From contig GG774890.1 of NCBI GenBank assembly GCA_000163695.1, positions 290,722 to 354,721 on the forward strand: a stretch of 64,000 nt of DNA. Reading direction: 5' to 3'. Positions 1-8,303 of the stretch are shown here, piece after piece. The stretch comes from Bacteroidetes oral taxon 274 str. F0058. Its GTDB lineage: Bacteria; Bacteroidota; Bacteroidia; Bacteroidales; Paludibacteraceae. The notes beneath the pieces were generated by a model, which worked only from the letters and a program-made list of their open reading frames with translations, was not told the origin of the DNA and did not search any database. Both the position numbers and the translations under genes were made by a program. Each line of letters starts with the position of its first letter. The first letter of the stretch is position 1.

Positions 1-17
1 TTTTCTCAAATTTTGAG

Positions 18-25
18 CAAAGTTA
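18..25 (-). promoter_or_regulatory. -7 promoter box for a gene left of the window
   Basis: Read on the minus strand this is TAACTTTG, matching the Bacteroidetes -7 consensus TAnnTTTG. It would drive a gene lying leftward outside the window. The 18 bases at 18-35 recur exactly at 33919-33936, where they form the promoter of the PepSY protein gene. The -33 element was not clear. Confidence 0.4.
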
Positions 26-176
26 GGTATAAATTTCGTTTTCTGCAATCATATATCTAAGTTGTTTGGGAGTTTGGGGCACACGGACAGGTATGGAATA
101 ATAACGCCACAGAGGGAGGTGAGAGGAATGAGGTTATGCATATTTGGTTATTACGAAATGAAAAACTACTTTTGTA

Positions 177-488
177 GTGTTAAAGTGCATTCTAACTGTG
201 AAACAACAAAGAGCGGGTACTATCGATTTTCTGACCAAAGAAGAGGGCGGACGGCGCCAGCCTCCTACGGACGGAGTATATTATGCCACCACTTACATCG
301 AGCAGTTGTCTCAGCCCGACTGGAGCATTGTGATTACTTTTGAAGAGCCTCTCAAAGAGGACGAATACAGTGCTCTGTGCAAGGTAAGGTTTCTTTTCGA
401 GCACGCCCCTCACTATATTTTAGACGAGTTGCAGGAAATGAAGGTATATGAAGGGGGTAAAATTGTGGGGAAAATAGTGTTTGTATAG
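177..488 (+). CDS. Small protein resembling EF-Tu domain 3
   Basis: About 103 residues. The stretch FLTKEEGGRRQP (residues 18-29) resembles the start of EF-Tu domain 3 (ILSKDEGGRHTP), and the end, VYEGGKIVGKIV, resembles the EF-Tu C-terminal strand (IREGGRTVGAGVV). The protein therefore looks like a free-standing EF-Tu C-terminal barrel. Similar stand-alone domains occur in Bacteroidetes with unknown roles. The start is doubtful: this frame opens at GTG 177 with no ribosome site, while an ATG at 158 opens another frame (MKNYFCSVKV) that stays open to 343, so a frameshift near the N-terminus is possible. The next gene follows 21 bp downstream. No function is assigned. Confidence 0.55.
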   Translation: MLKCILTVKQQRAGTIDFLTKEEGGRRQPPTDGVYYATTYIEQLSQPDWSIVITFEEPLKEDEYSALCKVRFLFEHAPHYILDELQEMKVYEGGKIVGKIVFV

Positions 489-509
489 TGAAAGATATGA
501 GTATTATAA

Positions 510-1595
510 TTGCCGATGAAAATGAAAGATAAGATGATTCTCCTTTTGGTGTGCCTTATACCCTCTGTTATCTTGGCACAGACCAATACTACTGTTACCA
601 TAAAAGATATGGTGATAAAAGAACCATACATATATGCTATTGAAAGAGAGGGCAGGCTAAGAGTTTGGCAGATAGATACTCAAAAAGAAGCCTCCATAAC
701 GTATGATACTAATTGTGTGTTTACTGCTATTGCTTTGGATAGAAACAAAAATGTAGTCGTAGGCACTAAAGATGGAAAGCTCTTTTCCATTTCGGGAAAC
801 GGCTTACAACTCTTTAAACAACTGAGGAAACCCTATGTTATAGAACATATTGTTTTCAACTCACAGAATCACCCTTATTTGGTAGTGCCTAATGCGTTGT
901 ATTGTCCCATTACTGATTCTTATTGGACAGATTTTTATCACGATTATAGTCCGATGATAGTACAAAAGCGGTATCTTTTCTTCTTCAAAAAGCAAATCAA
1001 AACTTACTTTTTATCTCCTTCACGTATATTTGTGGATAATAATGATGTGATTTGGATGACTTCTTACTATGGTGAGTTTGGAGGGAGTCTGCAACTTTTT
1101 GACAGTAAGGAAAGGAAAATCATCAATACACCTATTAAGGAACTCAAATTAGGGCTTTTCTTTCCACAGAGCATTTTTAGCGATGGCAAAACCGATGCTA
1201 TCTATATTACTTCGGGTATACAACATTTCGTACCCTCAGGTGATATTTTTAAGATACGGAACTATACTGCCGAAAAGATACTTGACAATGAGGATAGACC
1301 TCACGATGAACGCCTTTTCATAGGAGCTTCTACCATTGACCCCACTACCCAAACGCTCTATATCGCTACCCAAAAAGGGATTTACAAAACCCCATTACCC
1401 GAAAACGGACGTATTACAACGATGGAAATATTGTTCAATCCCCAACTCTATTGGGAAAGAGAGCCTTTGGCAATAGGAGCTAAAATGGCCATTGAGAAGC
1501 TATGGTTTACCGATGGCAAGTTGTTTTTCCTCACCTCCCAAAACAGCATAGGGGTTTACCAAGAGGGAGTTGTAAACTATTTGAATATACAATGA
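510..1595 (+). CDS. Secreted beta-propeller-like protein of unknown function
   Basis: About 361 residues with an N-terminal signal peptide (hydrophobic LLLVCLIPSVILAQ, cleavage probably after Ala near residue 23). The mature part has recurring beta-strand phrases of the kind 'ixaxeregrLrVW', 'vvvGTKDGKLFsI', 'iDPTTQTLYIATQKGIY' and 'LFFLTSQNSIGVY', which suggests WD40- or two-component-regulator-like propeller blades. No catalytic motif is seen. Several ATG codons (510, 516, 522, 534) could start it. It sits 21 bp after the EF-Tu-like gene on the same strand and may be cotranscribed. Probably periplasmic or surface-exposed. The family is not recognised. Confidence 0.75.
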   Translation: MPMKMKDKMILLLVCLIPSVILAQTNTTVTIKDMVIKEPYIYAIEREGRLRVWQIDTQKEASITYDTNCVFTAIALDRNKNVVVGTKDGKLFSISGNGLQLFKQLRKPYVIEHIVFNSQNHPYLVVPNALYCPITDSYWTDFYHDYSPMIVQKRYLFFFKKQIKTYFLSPSRIFVDNNDVIWMTSYYGEFGGSLQLFDSKERKIINTPIKELKLGLFFPQSIFSDGKTDAIYITSGIQHFVPSGDIFKIRNYTAEKILDNEDRPHDERLFIGASTIDPTTQTLYIATQKGIYKTPLPENGRITTMEILFNPQLYWEREPLAIGAKMAIEKLWFTDGKLFFLTSQNSIGVYQEGVVNYLNIQ

Positions 1596-1608
1596 TGTAA
1601 TGAAAGAA

Positions 1609-1692
1609 CTATATAGTTGCGCTATCCAATTGATATTGCTGTGCGTACACTGAGAATATCCCAAGTGTTAACCCCCAAATAAATGCTTTCAT
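1609..1692 (-). pseudogene. Remnant: 27-codon signal-peptide fragment
   Basis: The minus-strand frame from ATG 1692 to TAG 1609 encodes a short peptide beginning MKAFIWGLTLGIFSVYAQQ, a typical signal peptide ending in A-Q, and stops 8 residues later. It lies between two convergent genes and looks like the 5' end of a lost exported-protein gene. It could be chance. Confidence 0.3.
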
Positions 1693-1763
1693 AATAATTC
1701 AATTTTAAATGCTATTTGAATCTCTTGTCTCTATTGGTATTATTAAAATCTCCCGTCGGAAAA

Positions 1764-3281
1764 TTATATTACATTAGTGCTTTGCTCCTCCACAGGTGGG
1801 AATAATAGTTGCAACTTCCTGAAATAAATCATTGCGCGATAGTATCGTGGGGTGTTGCCAAAATTTGCTTCATATTCTTCGCCATCTTCCTCTTCGTTGA
1901 TGAGTAGCACACAATTTCTTTCCACGTCCCACTGATAATGAAAGTATAGATAAGCAACAGAGCCGTCCTCGTTGTATTTGCTGTGCTCACCGAGGCTAAT
2001 TCTCGCAGAAGTTGTCTCTTCGTTACTTACTTTTAGTATGAAATCATCTTTTTGAAGCGTTACGTAGCCATCAGTATTCTTTCCTTTTTGTGCGTAGAAA
2101 TCTTGAAGTCTTCCATTGGCTAAAAGCGACTTGAAGTTTGCTTCGTTCACTTTTGAAAGATAGTAGATGCGACTGTTGATGAGCTCTTCATAACGCCTGC
2201 AAAAGTAAGCAAACTCTTTTTCTAAGAACGCAAAATGTGCGGGATGTGATGTTGCAGTCATATCAATCACTCCCTCATCAGTAAAAGTATTGATTGAGGT
2301 GTGCAACTCGCCTTCATACACTTGGGCAAGCACACCATACTCTTCACCGTTCTGGATATAAAGAGAATAAGTGCTATCGTCAGGGTCGTAAAGGACGCGG
2401 TAAAATACATCATTGTCGTCCCACATTTCAAAACGCGGGTGATTGTTTTTATTGAGCTTACATACAAGCGAGAAGAGGGGCGGATAGGTAAAACGAAGTA
2501 AATTCTCTATCGAAATATCGGTATTAGGGAACAGATGTACTTGTTTTTTACTAATTTCATCGCGACGTTTTTGTGTTTCTTCAGGGCTTACGAATATAGT
2601 TTCACCTTTGGCTAAAGCAGGGAATAACTTATCATCGTTTATCCAGCATTTCCAGCTCCAAGGGATATAATCTATCTTTAAAATATCGTCTAATACAAAA
2701 GAAAATTCGGGTTTTAAGTACAAAACGAGCTTTTCCCCTAACAAAAGCCCTTCGTAATCATCATCGGTGAGGTATTCGGTAATATCGGCATTGCGTCTTT
2801 CTTCAAAACGCTTGTTATCGTGATTGTAATCAGTTTCCAAGAACACGTAAATGCTGATATGCCCCATTACGGTAAGGCTTCCGTGATTATAATCGCCCCA
2901 ATAGAATCCCGAAACGCGTAAATCACCGCCTACGAAAATATCTTGCCCGCCGACCACTATATTTTCGGCAGTGAGATTGCCCAAAACCACTAATCCGCAA
3001 GAACCACAGGCTTCGCCATTGTAGATATTGGTAGCCTGCATATTGCCTTTTACGAGAATAAAAAGGGGCAGAGAATCGTAGTCATCGGGGTTGTAGTAAG
3101 GAGAAAGCTCATCGACAGCATCTAAATCTAAAGGTTCGTTCAAAATCCAATCGCCGTCAATCACGATAACGCGATTTCGCCAATGAGTGTCGTAATGCTC
3201 TTTGTAGAGAGACGACTCAGGTAGCTCATCAGCAATCTCGTCATAAGAAGTAGTTCGATAGGGAAGGTTAGAGAGGTTCAT
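1764..3281 (-). CDS. 505-aa acidic protein with bactofilin/polymer-forming-like N-terminal half
   Basis: No signal peptide is visible. Residues about 35-150 contain short strand repeats such as 'FILVKGNMQATNIYNGE', 'LVVLGNLTAENIVVGG', 'IFVGGDLRVSG' and 'LTVMGHI', the rhythm of a right-handed beta-helix as in polymer-forming (bactofilin-like) domains. The C-terminal half is rich in Asp, Glu, Tyr and Phe and shows no recognised motif. It starts 6 bp after the true end of the frameshifted gene upstream (3287-3594), so the two were probably cotranscribed. The setting, with an EF-Tu-like protein nearby, is an accessory patch. Function unknown; a role in an immunity or effector system is only a guess. 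Confidence 0.7.
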   Translation of the reverse strand: MNLSNLPYRTTSYDEIADELPESSLYKEHYDTHWRNRVIVIDGDWILNEPLDLDAVDELSPYYNPDDYDSLPLFILVKGNMQATNIYNGEACGSCGLVVLGNLTAENIVVGGQDIFVGGDLRVSGFYWGDYNHGSLTVMGHISIYVFLETDYNHDNKRFEERRNADITEYLTDDDYEGLLLGEKLVLYLKPEFSFVLDDILKIDYIPWSWKCWINDDKLFPALAKGETIFVSPEETQKRRDEISKKQVHLFPNTDISIENLLRFTYPPLFSLVCKLNKNNHPRFEMWDDNDVFYRVLYDPDDSTYSLYIQNGEEYGVLAQVYEGELHTSINTFTDEGVIDMTATSHPAHFAFLEKEFAYFCRRYEELINSRIYYLSKVNEANFKSLLANGRLQDFYAQKGKNTDGYVTLQKDDFILKVSNEETTSARISLGEHSKYNEDGSVAYLYFHYQWDVERNCVLLINEEEDGEEYEANFGNTPRYYRAMIYFRKLQLLFPPVEEQSTNVI

Positions 3282-3286
3282 AACAA

Positions 3287-3594
3287 TTATTTTTTATAAG
3301 TATCTACGCTGATAAGTGGATTTTGTCCGTTTTTTACCAACTGAAAGAAACGATTGACAGAGAAATAAGAGAAAAGCTCATTTTCTTCCCAAACATCACA
3401 TCGCCTTTGAGGAGCAATAGTTTGTCGTCGTCATTCAGATAGATAGGAATTTTAAATTTTTCCTTCGCTTGCTTTACAGTGATAAATTCCTTTTCGGGGA
3501 TTACGGTTTCGCTCACCTGCGGACGCTGAGCCATACGTGCGGGCATCGCATTGTTGATACGCTGCGCCCTTTCTAATAGGGTTATTACTGACAT
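3287..3594 (-). pseudogene. Small cytosolic protein gene broken by a 5-bp tandem duplication
   Basis: The frame from ATG 3594 reads normally for 66 residues (MSVITLLERAQRINN...KLLLLKGDV), then changes to a meaningless tail (MFGKKMSFSL...) ending at 3334. Minus-strand bases GATGTGATGT (3402-3393) are an exact 5-bp duplication. Removing one copy restores ...KGDVWEENELFSYFSVNRFF..., ending at a TAA at 3287, giving 100 residues and leaving only 5 bp before the next gene's ATG at 3281. This is either a real recent mutation, a slippage switch, or an assembly error. The restored protein contains an 'ITVKQAKEKFKIPIYLNDDD' region; its family is not recognised. Confidence 0.7.
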
Positions 3595-3836
3595 ATCAAA
3601 TTGTTTTTTATGTATTTCATACGTAATGTGGCAAAGGTAGTAAAAATTTTTTGTTACCTTCCTAGTAGGTGAAAAATATTGATTGAGAATGTAATGCTTT
3701 TATTATGAAAGCGTTGTGTGCAGTGCGGTAATATTTCTGGGGTCGATATACGGCAGTGGGAACTTAATATAAATCTGTTGTTTAACTATAAAATATTTTT
3801 TTATAAAAAACACATCTGTATTTGCTCTAAAAGTAC

Positions 3837-3844
3837 TACCTTTG
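3837..3844 (+). promoter_or_regulatory. -7 promoter box of pseudouridine synthase gene
   Basis: TACCTTTG fits TAnnTTTG. It covers an upstream in-frame codon (TTG 3842), which argues that the coding start lies downstream at 3881 or 3896. No good -33 element was found at the expected distance. Confidence 0.5.
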
Positions 3845-3880
3845 TGCGATGATTTTTACAATATTTTGCAATATAATTAT

Positions 3881-5032
3881 ATGACTGAAAAAAGAATGGA
3901 AAACAGTAACCGACCCCAACGCCCTCGTATAGGCAAATTCGATACTCCCCGCAGATATACGTGCGATAACTTCAATAAGAGAAAAGACAATTTCTCGGAT
4001 AGCAAAAATATTGTAGGAGACACCAATAGGAGATTCGAACGCAGAAGTCCGCGACCTACCACAGGCGAACGGCAGTCGTTTGGCGGCAATAGCCGCTCTT
4101 TCGACGGCAACAACCGTGGAGTAGACCGCCGTGTCAATAAACGTACGGGCGAGTACGCCGACAAGCAGTGGCAACCGACAGGCAGCGGGAAAAAAACATA
4201 CAGAAGTGGCGAAAGCAGACAGTATGGCGAACGAGGCAACTCTTGGAGACCGCAGACCAACCGCCAGAACACTGAAAAAAAGCAGAAATATCACAAAAAC
4301 TCTGTCGATATGAGTCTGCCGATGAGACTCAATAAGTTCATCGCCAACTCCAATATCTGCTCGCGTCGCGAGGCAGACGAATTTATACAGGCAGGAGTGG
4401 TAAGCGTTAACGGACAGGTCGTTACAGAGCTGGGTACAAAAATTGTCCCCGCTACCGACAAAGTACACTTCCACGACCAACTCGTAAGTATGGAGAAGAA
4501 AATCTATATACTTATGAACAAACCCAAAAATATAATCACCACTTTGGACGACCCCAAAGAACGCCGTACTGTGCTCGATTTGATAAAAAATGCCTGCTCC
4601 GAACGCGTCTATCCCGTAGGGCGTCTCGATAGAAACACGACAGGCGTGTTGCTCATCACCAACGACGGCGATTTGACATCGAAGCTCATACATCCCAAGT
4701 ACGAGAAAAAGAAAATCTATCACGTCAGACTCGACAGAGAGTTCGAATCACAGGATATGGAGGCGATGCGTAGTGGTATAGTACTCGAAGACGGCGATAT
4801 AAAGGCTGACGATATTTCGTATGTAAAAGAAGACAACAAAAAAGAGGTGGGCATAGAGATACATTCAGGCAAAAACCGTATCGTAAGGCGTATGTTCGAG
4901 CATCTCGGCTATAAAATCGTTGCTTTGGACAGGGTATATTTTGCAGGTCTCACCAAGAAGAATCTGCCCAGAGGCAAGTGGCGGTATCTGTCGGAGAGCG
5001 AGGTTAATTTCCTTAAGATGAATTCGCAGTAA
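3881..5032 (+). CDS. RNA pseudouridine synthase (RluB/RsuA family) with disordered N-terminal extension
   Basis: About 383 residues. Residues about 1-140 are low in complexity and rich in Arg, Asn, Gly, Ser and Lys, resembling an RNA-binding disordered tail. An S4 domain follows (MRLNKFIANSNICSRREADEFI, VVSVNGQVV), then the catalytic domain with ILMNKPKNIITT, the catalytic-loop motif YPVGRLDRNTTGVLLITNDGDL (the Asp of GRLD is the expected nucleophile) and the C-terminal IHSGKNRIVRRMFEHLGY. Such enzymes convert a specific uridine of 23S or 16S rRNA to pseudouridine. The basic extension is common in Bacteroidetes members. The start at 3881 was chosen because the promoter box ends at 3844; ATG 3896 is an alternative. 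The exact rRNA position cannot be told. Confidence 0.9.
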   Translation: MTEKRMENSNRPQRPRIGKFDTPRRYTCDNFNKRKDNFSDSKNIVGDTNRRFERRSPRPTTGERQSFGGNSRSFDGNNRGVDRRVNKRTGEYADKQWQPTGSGKKTYRSGESRQYGERGNSWRPQTNRQNTEKKQKYHKNSVDMSLPMRLNKFIANSNICSRREADEFIQAGVVSVNGQVVTELGTKIVPATDKVHFHDQLVSMEKKIYILMNKPKNIITTLDDPKERRTVLDLIKNACSERVYPVGRLDRNTTGVLLITNDGDLTSKLIHPKYEKKKIYHVRLDREFESQDMEAMRSGIVLEDGDIKADDISYVKEDNKKEVGIEIHSGKNRIVRRMFEHLGYKIVALDRVYFAGLTKKNLPRGKWRYLSESEVNFLKMNSQ

Positions 5033-5077
5033 TGCTGTGGTTGTCTGTGATTTGTAGACAATCGTGCTGATTATGCT

Positions 5078-5389
5078 ATGAAACGCTTCGATAACATATT
5101 GGTCTACGCTAAATATTTCATATTGAGCAAGTACGGTATAATATCCGTAGTGTTGCTGTTTTTGATTTGGATGTTGTTTTTCGACGACAACAACTTCGTG
5201 AGAATGTGGAGACTGATGTCGGAAAATTCGCGACTGCGACGTGAGAATACGGAATACGAAAAAATGATCAAAGAGAACGAGACTAATATAAGTACTTTGA
5301 CGATAGACGTAGAGGCTCTCGAGAAATATGCCCGCGAAAAGTACGGAATGAAGTCGCCCGACGAAGATATTTTCTTGTTCAAAGAATAA
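5078..5389 (+). CDS. FtsB/DivIC-type cell division protein
   Basis: 103 residues. A single transmembrane segment at about residues 20-36 (YGIISVVLLFLIWMLFF) is followed by a coiled coil (about 45-85, SRLRRENTEYEKMIKENETN) and the conserved ending EKYAREKYGMKSPDEDIFLF. This is the septum formation initiator layout (PF04977): a short cytoplasmic part, one membrane helix and a periplasmic coiled coil. It partners FtsL/FtsQ in the divisome. It follows the pseudouridine synthase by 45 bp on the same strand and may be cotranscribed. Confidence 0.85.
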   Translation: MKRFDNILVYAKYFILSKYGIISVVLLFLIWMLFFDDNNFVRMWRLMSENSRLRRENTEYEKMIKENETNISTLTIDVEALEKYAREKYGMKSPDEDIFLFKE

Positions 5390-5425
5390 AAAAAGTGAAA
5401 ATTTCGTACAAAGAGATTTTTTTAC

Positions 5426-5433
5426 TATATTTG
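5426..5433 (+). promoter_or_regulatory. -7 promoter box, TATATTTG
   Basis: TATATTTG fits TAnnTTTG and lies 56 bp before the ATG of the secreted coiled-coil protein at 5490, just after the ftsB-like gene ends. The -33 region (TTCG) is poor. Confidence 0.4.
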
Positions 5434-5489
5434 CCAAAAATATACATTACATTATTTTTAATTTTTAAACTAAATAAATACATCGAGTT

Positions 5490-6155
5490 ATGAAGAAGTC
5501 ATTATTATTGATTGCTGCAATCGTAATCTCCGTTTTTGCAGCTAATGCCCAACAAAAGTCGTATGAAAATGTAACAAAACTGGATAAGGAGATGTCGGGC
5601 AACTGTGTGTCGATAGACGTTGTCGCAAGTCTCAAAGATGCACAGAATGTTATGGAAAAATTGTTGAAAAGCAATAGATTGGACGGAAAATCGTCGGGTA
5701 AAAAACTAACTTACGAAAAAATCGTTTTCCCCGAAATATCTACGGACTACATCAATATGTTCGTAACATTCGAACCTAAGTCGAAGAGCAAAACCAACCC
5801 TGTTACCAAAGTTAATGTTTTTGTACAGAAGGGTATCTCTACTACGTTCGAAAGTTCGAATACTGACGGTAATCTGATATTGAATCTGAGAAACTTCTTG
5901 GACACCAAATATTCGCAAGCTATTCACGATAACGACGTGGCGCTGAAAATAGCAAGCCAGACAAAAGATATTAAAAAGACTCAGAACGAGATAAACAAGT
6001 TGGAATCTCAGATGAAAAAACGTACCAAAGATATCTCTACCTACGAGAAAAATATCGAGAAGGCAAAGAACGATATCGAAAAACTGAAAAAGGATATTGA
6101 AGATCAGAAACAGCTTATCGAGAAACAAAATGCAGCTCTGAAAGAAATTAAGTAA
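5490..6155 (+). CDS. Secreted protein with C-terminal coiled coil, unknown
   Basis: 221 residues. Signal peptide MKKSLLLIAAIVISVFAANAQQ, probably cut after ANA. Residues about 25-135 form a globular part, with an alternating-strand segment (KIVFPEISTDYINMFVTFEPKSK). Residues about 150-221 are a long Lys/Glu-rich coiled coil with heptad-like spacing (KKTQNEINKLESQMKKRTKD...). It stands alone between two terminator-like regions. The family appears Bacteroidetes-specific, but no function can be given. The coiled coil suggests oligomerisation or contact with the envelope. Confidence 0.75.
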   Translation: MKKSLLLIAAIVISVFAANAQQKSYENVTKLDKEMSGNCVSIDVVASLKDAQNVMEKLLKSNRLDGKSSGKKLTYEKIVFPEISTDYINMFVTFEPKSKSKTNPVTKVNVFVQKGISTTFESSNTDGNLILNLRNFLDTKYSQAIHDNDVALKIASQTKDIKKTQNEINKLESQMKKRTKDISTYEKNIEKAKNDIEKLKKDIEDQKQLIEKQNAALKEIK

Positions 6156-6183
6156 ATTTGTTACTGAAATATTAAAAAAAAGA

Positions 6184-6222
6184 ATCCTTTACACCGCCCC
6201 GAAAGCCGTAAAGGATTTTTTT
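6184..6222. terminator. Bidirectional rho-independent terminator
   Basis: ATCCTTTAC (6184-6192) pairs with GTAAAGGAT (6208-6216), followed by T7 on the plus strand and preceded by an A-run that serves the minus strand. It lies between the convergent genes ending at 6155 (+) and 6267 (-). Confidence 0.8.
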
Positions 6223-6266
6223 ATTTTTTTGTAACGTCAATCAATCGTTTGTGTCCTGCTGAAAGC

Positions 6267-7439
6267 TTAATCGAACATCTTCTTGAATTTGTTGAAAAAG
6301 CCCTCTGTGCCGTTATCTTTTGGTTGGAAGTTCTGTGAGTTATGAAACTGCTCGAAAGTTTTCCGCTCGTCGTTTGACAGGTTTTCCGGTATATAGACAC
6401 CGATATTCACCAGTAAATCGCCTGTACCGTAAGAGTCTAAGCGGGGGAGCCCTTTGTTTCTCAGTCGTAGCATCTTGTTGGGCTGAGTGCCTTTTTCGAT
6501 TTTCACCTTCACCTTGCTATTGACTGTGGGTATCTCTACCGTACCGCCCAGTACGGCGGTGGGTAGGTCGAGCAATAGGTTGTATATCAGGTCGCTGCCG
6601 TCTCTTATAAGTTCGGGGTGTTCTTCCTCTTCTATCAGAACGAGTAGGTCGCCCGGGATACCGCCGTTAGGAGCGGCGTTTCCTTTACCTCTGACGGTGA
6701 ATTGCATATTGTTTTCGATACCGGCAGGGATATTGATAGGTATAATCTCTTCGGCACGCACCAGTCCTTCGCCGCCGCAGTGTTCGCACTTGTCGGTGAT
6801 TGTCTTACCCGACCCGTTGCAGGTAGGGCAGTACGATTGCGTTTGCATTGTGCCCAGGAATGTCCTCTGTGTATGAGTAACTACGCCGCTTCCGTTACAC
6901 GTGTGGCAGGTTTTGATACAGTTTGAGTCTTTGGCTCCGCTGCCACCACAGTGTGAGCAAGTTACGAGCTTATTGACTTTGATTTTTTTCTCTACTCCCG
7001 AGGCAACATCTTTTAGCGTTACGTGTACTTTTACTCGTAGGTTGGAGCCTCTCGGTACGTTTCTTCGCGACGAGGAACCGTCGTAGAAACCGCCGCCGAA
7101 ACTACTGGCGAAATCTCTGAAAGCACTGCCAAAATGTCCGCCAAAAATATCGCCGAAGTTGGCAAAAATATCGTCCATCGACATACCTCCGCCACTAAAT
7201 CCGCCTGCATTACCCATACCCGAATGTCCGAAACGGTCGTATCGCTGGCGTTTCTGTGTATCCGACAGCACTTCGTAAGCTTCGGCTGCCTCTTTGAACT
7301 TCTCCTCTGCCTCCTTGTTGCCTTTGTTTTTGTCGGGGTGATATTTTATGGCTTTTTTGCGATAAGCCCTCTTAATCTCTTCTATCGTAGCACTTTTCGA
7401 TACTTCCAGAACTTCGTAGTAATCTCTTTTGGTTGCCAT
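6267..7439 (-). CDS. dnaJ: Chaperone DnaJ
   Basis: 390 residues with the full type-I layout. The J domain (residues 1-70) has YHPDKN. A Gly/Phe-rich stretch (about 75-130) follows. Four zinc-binding CxxCxGxG repeats are visible ([32 protein letters not shown]), then the C-terminal substrate-binding and dimerisation domain. It is the Hsp40 co-chaperone that delivers unfolded proteins to DnaK and stimulates its ATPase. The start is 12 bp after the grpE stop, so grpE-dnaJ is one operon. No dnaK or hrcA is in the window. Confidence 0.97.
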   Translation of the reverse strand: MATKRDYYEVLEVSKSATIEEIKRAYRKKAIKYHPDKNKGNKEAEEKFKEAAEAYEVLSDTQKRQRYDRFGHSGMGNAGGFSGGGMSMDDIFANFGDIFGGHFGSAFRDFASSFGGGFYDGSSSRRNVPRGSNLRVKVHVTLKDVASGVEKKIKVNKLVTCSHCGGSGAKDSNCIKTCHTCNGSGVVTHTQRTFLGTMQTQSYCPTCNGSGKTITDKCEHCGGEGLVRAEEIIPINIPAGIENNMQFTVRGKGNAAPNGGIPGDLLVLIEEEEHPELIRDGSDLIYNLLLDLPTAVLGGTVEIPTVNSKVKVKIEKGTQPNKMLRLRNKGLPRLDSYGTGDLLVNIGVYIPENLSNDERKTFEQFHNSQNFQPKDNGTEGFFNKFKKMFD

Positions 7440-7451
7440 TTTTTGTCAGTA

Positions 7452-8009
7452 TTATTCGCCTACAACTACTTTTGAATGTCTTATTACCTTATCGTTTAGA
7501 ATATAACCCTTTTGAGTGCAATCTATTATCTTGCCTTTCTCCTCTTGTGTGGGAGCGGGCACTGTGGTTATAGCCTCGTGGTATTCGGTGTCGAACTCCT
7601 TGCCCTCGGTATCGATAGCTTTTACCCCGTGCAACTTCAACATCGACATAAGTTGTTGGTATATAAGCTCTATGCCCTCTTTTATTGCCGATACGTCTGT
7701 TGTAGTAGCCATATTTTTCAGGGCTCGCTCAAAGTTATCCACGATGGGCAGAGTATCCTCTATTACATACTCTCCGGCTGTCTTTATGAGTTCGATTTTC
7801 TCTTTCGCTGTGCGTTTGCGATAGTTGTCGAACTCTGCCGTTAGACGTATGTATTTGTCGTTGAGGGTATTGTATCGTTCCTCTAAACTCTCGTTGTCGT
7901 TTGTCGTTGGTTCGGCAACATTCTCTACCGTTTTGTCTGTGTTTTCTTCTCCGACATTATCGTGTTTTTTGTCGAAATCCTCTATCTCGTCTTTATGCTT
8001 GTTGTTCAT
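7452..8009 (-). CDS. grpE: Nucleotide exchange factor GrpE
   Basis: 185 residues. The acidic N-terminus (about 1-35) is followed by a long coiled coil and the GrpE core: YIRLTAEFDNYRKRTAKE, TLPIVDNFERAL, then the C-terminal beta part with HEAITTVPAP and GYILNDKVIRHSKVVV. It releases ADP from DnaK. It is the first gene of grpE-dnaJ. About 290 bp upstream (8010-8300) holds no gene. Confidence 0.97.
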   Translation of the reverse strand: MNNKHKDEIEDFDKKHDNVGEENTDKTVENVAEPTTNDNESLEERYNTLNDKYIRLTAEFDNYRKRTAKEKIELIKTAGEYVIEDTLPIVDNFERALKNMATTTDVSAIKEGIELIYQQLMSMLKLHGVKAIDTEGKEFDTEYHEAITTVPAPTQEEKGKIIDCTQKGYILNDKVIRHSKVVVGE

Positions 8010-8245
8010 ACCGTTTAGTATTTATTTTACTTTTATAATTATGTAAACGATAACATACTTGTACAAAAATCTTGCCAGCGAACCGTTACTGTAAATATGC
8101 TGCAACTTTGTCAGTTTTTATGAATGATATTACAAATATTTAGGTGAAATATTTGCTTCATTTGTCGGGTGGTGTCGTAAAAGAAGAAAAAGTAAGTGTC
8201 GAGTTGTTTGATGCGTGAAACGAGGGAGAGGAGAGAAATCATAAA

Positions 8246-8281
8246 CAAAAAAGAGATACTACAGCGTTGTGTAGCATCTCT
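8246..8281 (-). terminator. Terminator of pepT-gcvT operon
   Basis: On the minus strand, AGAGATGCTACA (8281-8270) pairs with TGTAGTATCTCT (8263-8252) around a short loop and is followed by T6. It lies 22 bp after the gcvT stop. Confidence 0.85.
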
Positions 8282-8303
8282 TTACGTAACAGTTTGCTGT
8301 TAA

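Noticed and set aside
62..343. Frame beginning MFGSLGHTDRYG near the left edge
   Set aside because: Lacks the EF-Tu-like motif, which lies in the other frame; only its middle ATG at 158 remains a possible start for a shifted gene.
3836..4723. Long minus-strand open frame (about 295 codons) opposite the pseudouridine synthase
   Set aside because: It is the antisense of a clearly conserved protein and has no recognisable motif.
8010..8245. Possible heat-shock (CIRCE) element before grpE
   Set aside because: No TTAGCACTC-N9-GAGTGCTAA inverted repeat was found.
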